7,771 nt of DNA from Fimbriiglobus sp. (lineage in GTDB: Bacteria; Planctomycetota; Planctomycetia; Gemmatales; Gemmataceae). Each line of letters starts with the position of its first letter. Within the stretch, counting starts at the first letter, position 1. The stretch covers positions 1 to 7,771 of the forward strand of contig JANXTD010000663.1 in the NCBI GenBank assembly GCA_025352585.1, given 5' to 3'. Shown piece after piece: positions 7,585 to 7,771 of this stretch. The position numbers and the translations under genes are program-made. Under the pieces are notes generated by a model, which was given only the letters and a program-made list of their open reading frames with translations, made no database searches and was not told where the DNA came from.

Positions 7585-7612
7585 CGGGTATCGGGTGTGG
7601 GGTATGGGGTAT
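7585..7612. repeat. Four tandem heptamers with G-quadruplex pattern
   Basis: Four contiguous units are seen: CGGGTAT (7585-7591), CGGGTGT (7592-7598), GGGGTAT (7599-7605) and GGGGTAT (7606-7612). The four G-runs of three or four bases, with linkers of four, three and three bases, satisfy the G3+N1-7 quadruplex pattern on the plus strand. The array ends ten bases before the transporter ATG, so it lies in its leader or promoter, with the G-rich strand as template strand. Confidence 0.75.
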
Positions 7613-7637
7613 GGTCGGAAGCTCCGCCGCAGGCGAA

Positions 7638-7771
7638 TCTTGTTAGCCCGACGCGCGGGCGAGGGTCGAACGCTCGACGAACAAGGTTGATCGGAGGGAG
7701 ACCGTACCGTCAACGACTCTCAGCATTGTCCTAGACCGTTCGACCCTCGCTGACGCGTCGGGCTAACAAGA
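7638..7771. repeat. Large imperfect inverted repeat with 35-base arms
   Basis: The left arm (7638-7672) begins TCTTGTTAGCCCGACGCG and ends GCGAGGGTCGAACG. The right arm (7737-7771) is its reverse complement except for one block of three bases (CGG on the left against TCA in the complement of the right), so 32 of 35 positions pair. The arms enclose 64 bases (7673-7736) with no gene-like frame. Within the left part GTCGA (7665-7669) and TCGAC (7674-7678) can form a smaller competing hairpin. The right arm stops at the window edge, so the element may continue. No transposase or target duplication is visible; a MITE-like or REP-like dispersed element is the best guess. Confidence 0.8.

Noticed and set aside
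7637..7771. tRNA or CRISPR-like interpretation of the terminal inverted repeat
   Set aside because: There is no cloverleaf, no TTCGA arm in a proper setting, and only two arms in opposite orientation rather than direct repeats with spacers.

Overview
This is a GC-rich window (roughly 65-70% G+C by eye) holding four complete protein genes and short intergenic DNA at each end. I see no rRNA, tRNA, CRISPR array or transposase. Several traits suggest a planctomycete, most likely of the Gemmata group: a very long secreted WD40-repeat protein, few clear Shine-Dalgarno sequences, strong GC bias with long spurious antisense frames, and intergenic DNA made of short repeats and palindromes. This assignment is inference from gene style, not from a marker gene.

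Layout. Positions 1-107 are intergenic, with a GC-rich palindrome (7-21) and three tandem octamers (65-88). A minus-strand pair follows: a TIGR01777-type NAD(P)-dependent epimerase/SDR protein (4243 to 3266) and, 38 bases downstream, an exported protein of about 21 WD40-like repeats (3227 to 108). They look like one transcription unit. A 158-base divergent gap (4244-4401) separates this pair from a plus-strand gene for an exported DUF481 (YdiY-like) outer-membrane beta-barrel protein (4402-5316). That gene converges on a minus-strand OPT-family oligopeptide transporter (7574 to 5313), and the two stop codons overlap by four bases. Upstream of the transporter, 7575-7771 holds four tandem heptamers with a G-quadruplex pattern and a large imperfect inverted repeat with 35-base arms that runs to the window edge.

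The genes do not form an obvious pathway. Three of the four products act at or beyond the cytoplasmic membrane: a secreted propeller scaffold, an outer-membrane barrel and an inner-membrane peptide or metal-chelate transporter. The epimerase is probably cytosolic. No clearly new multi-gene system is present. The most unusual material is the intergenic repeat DNA, above all the terminal inverted repeat at 7638-7771.
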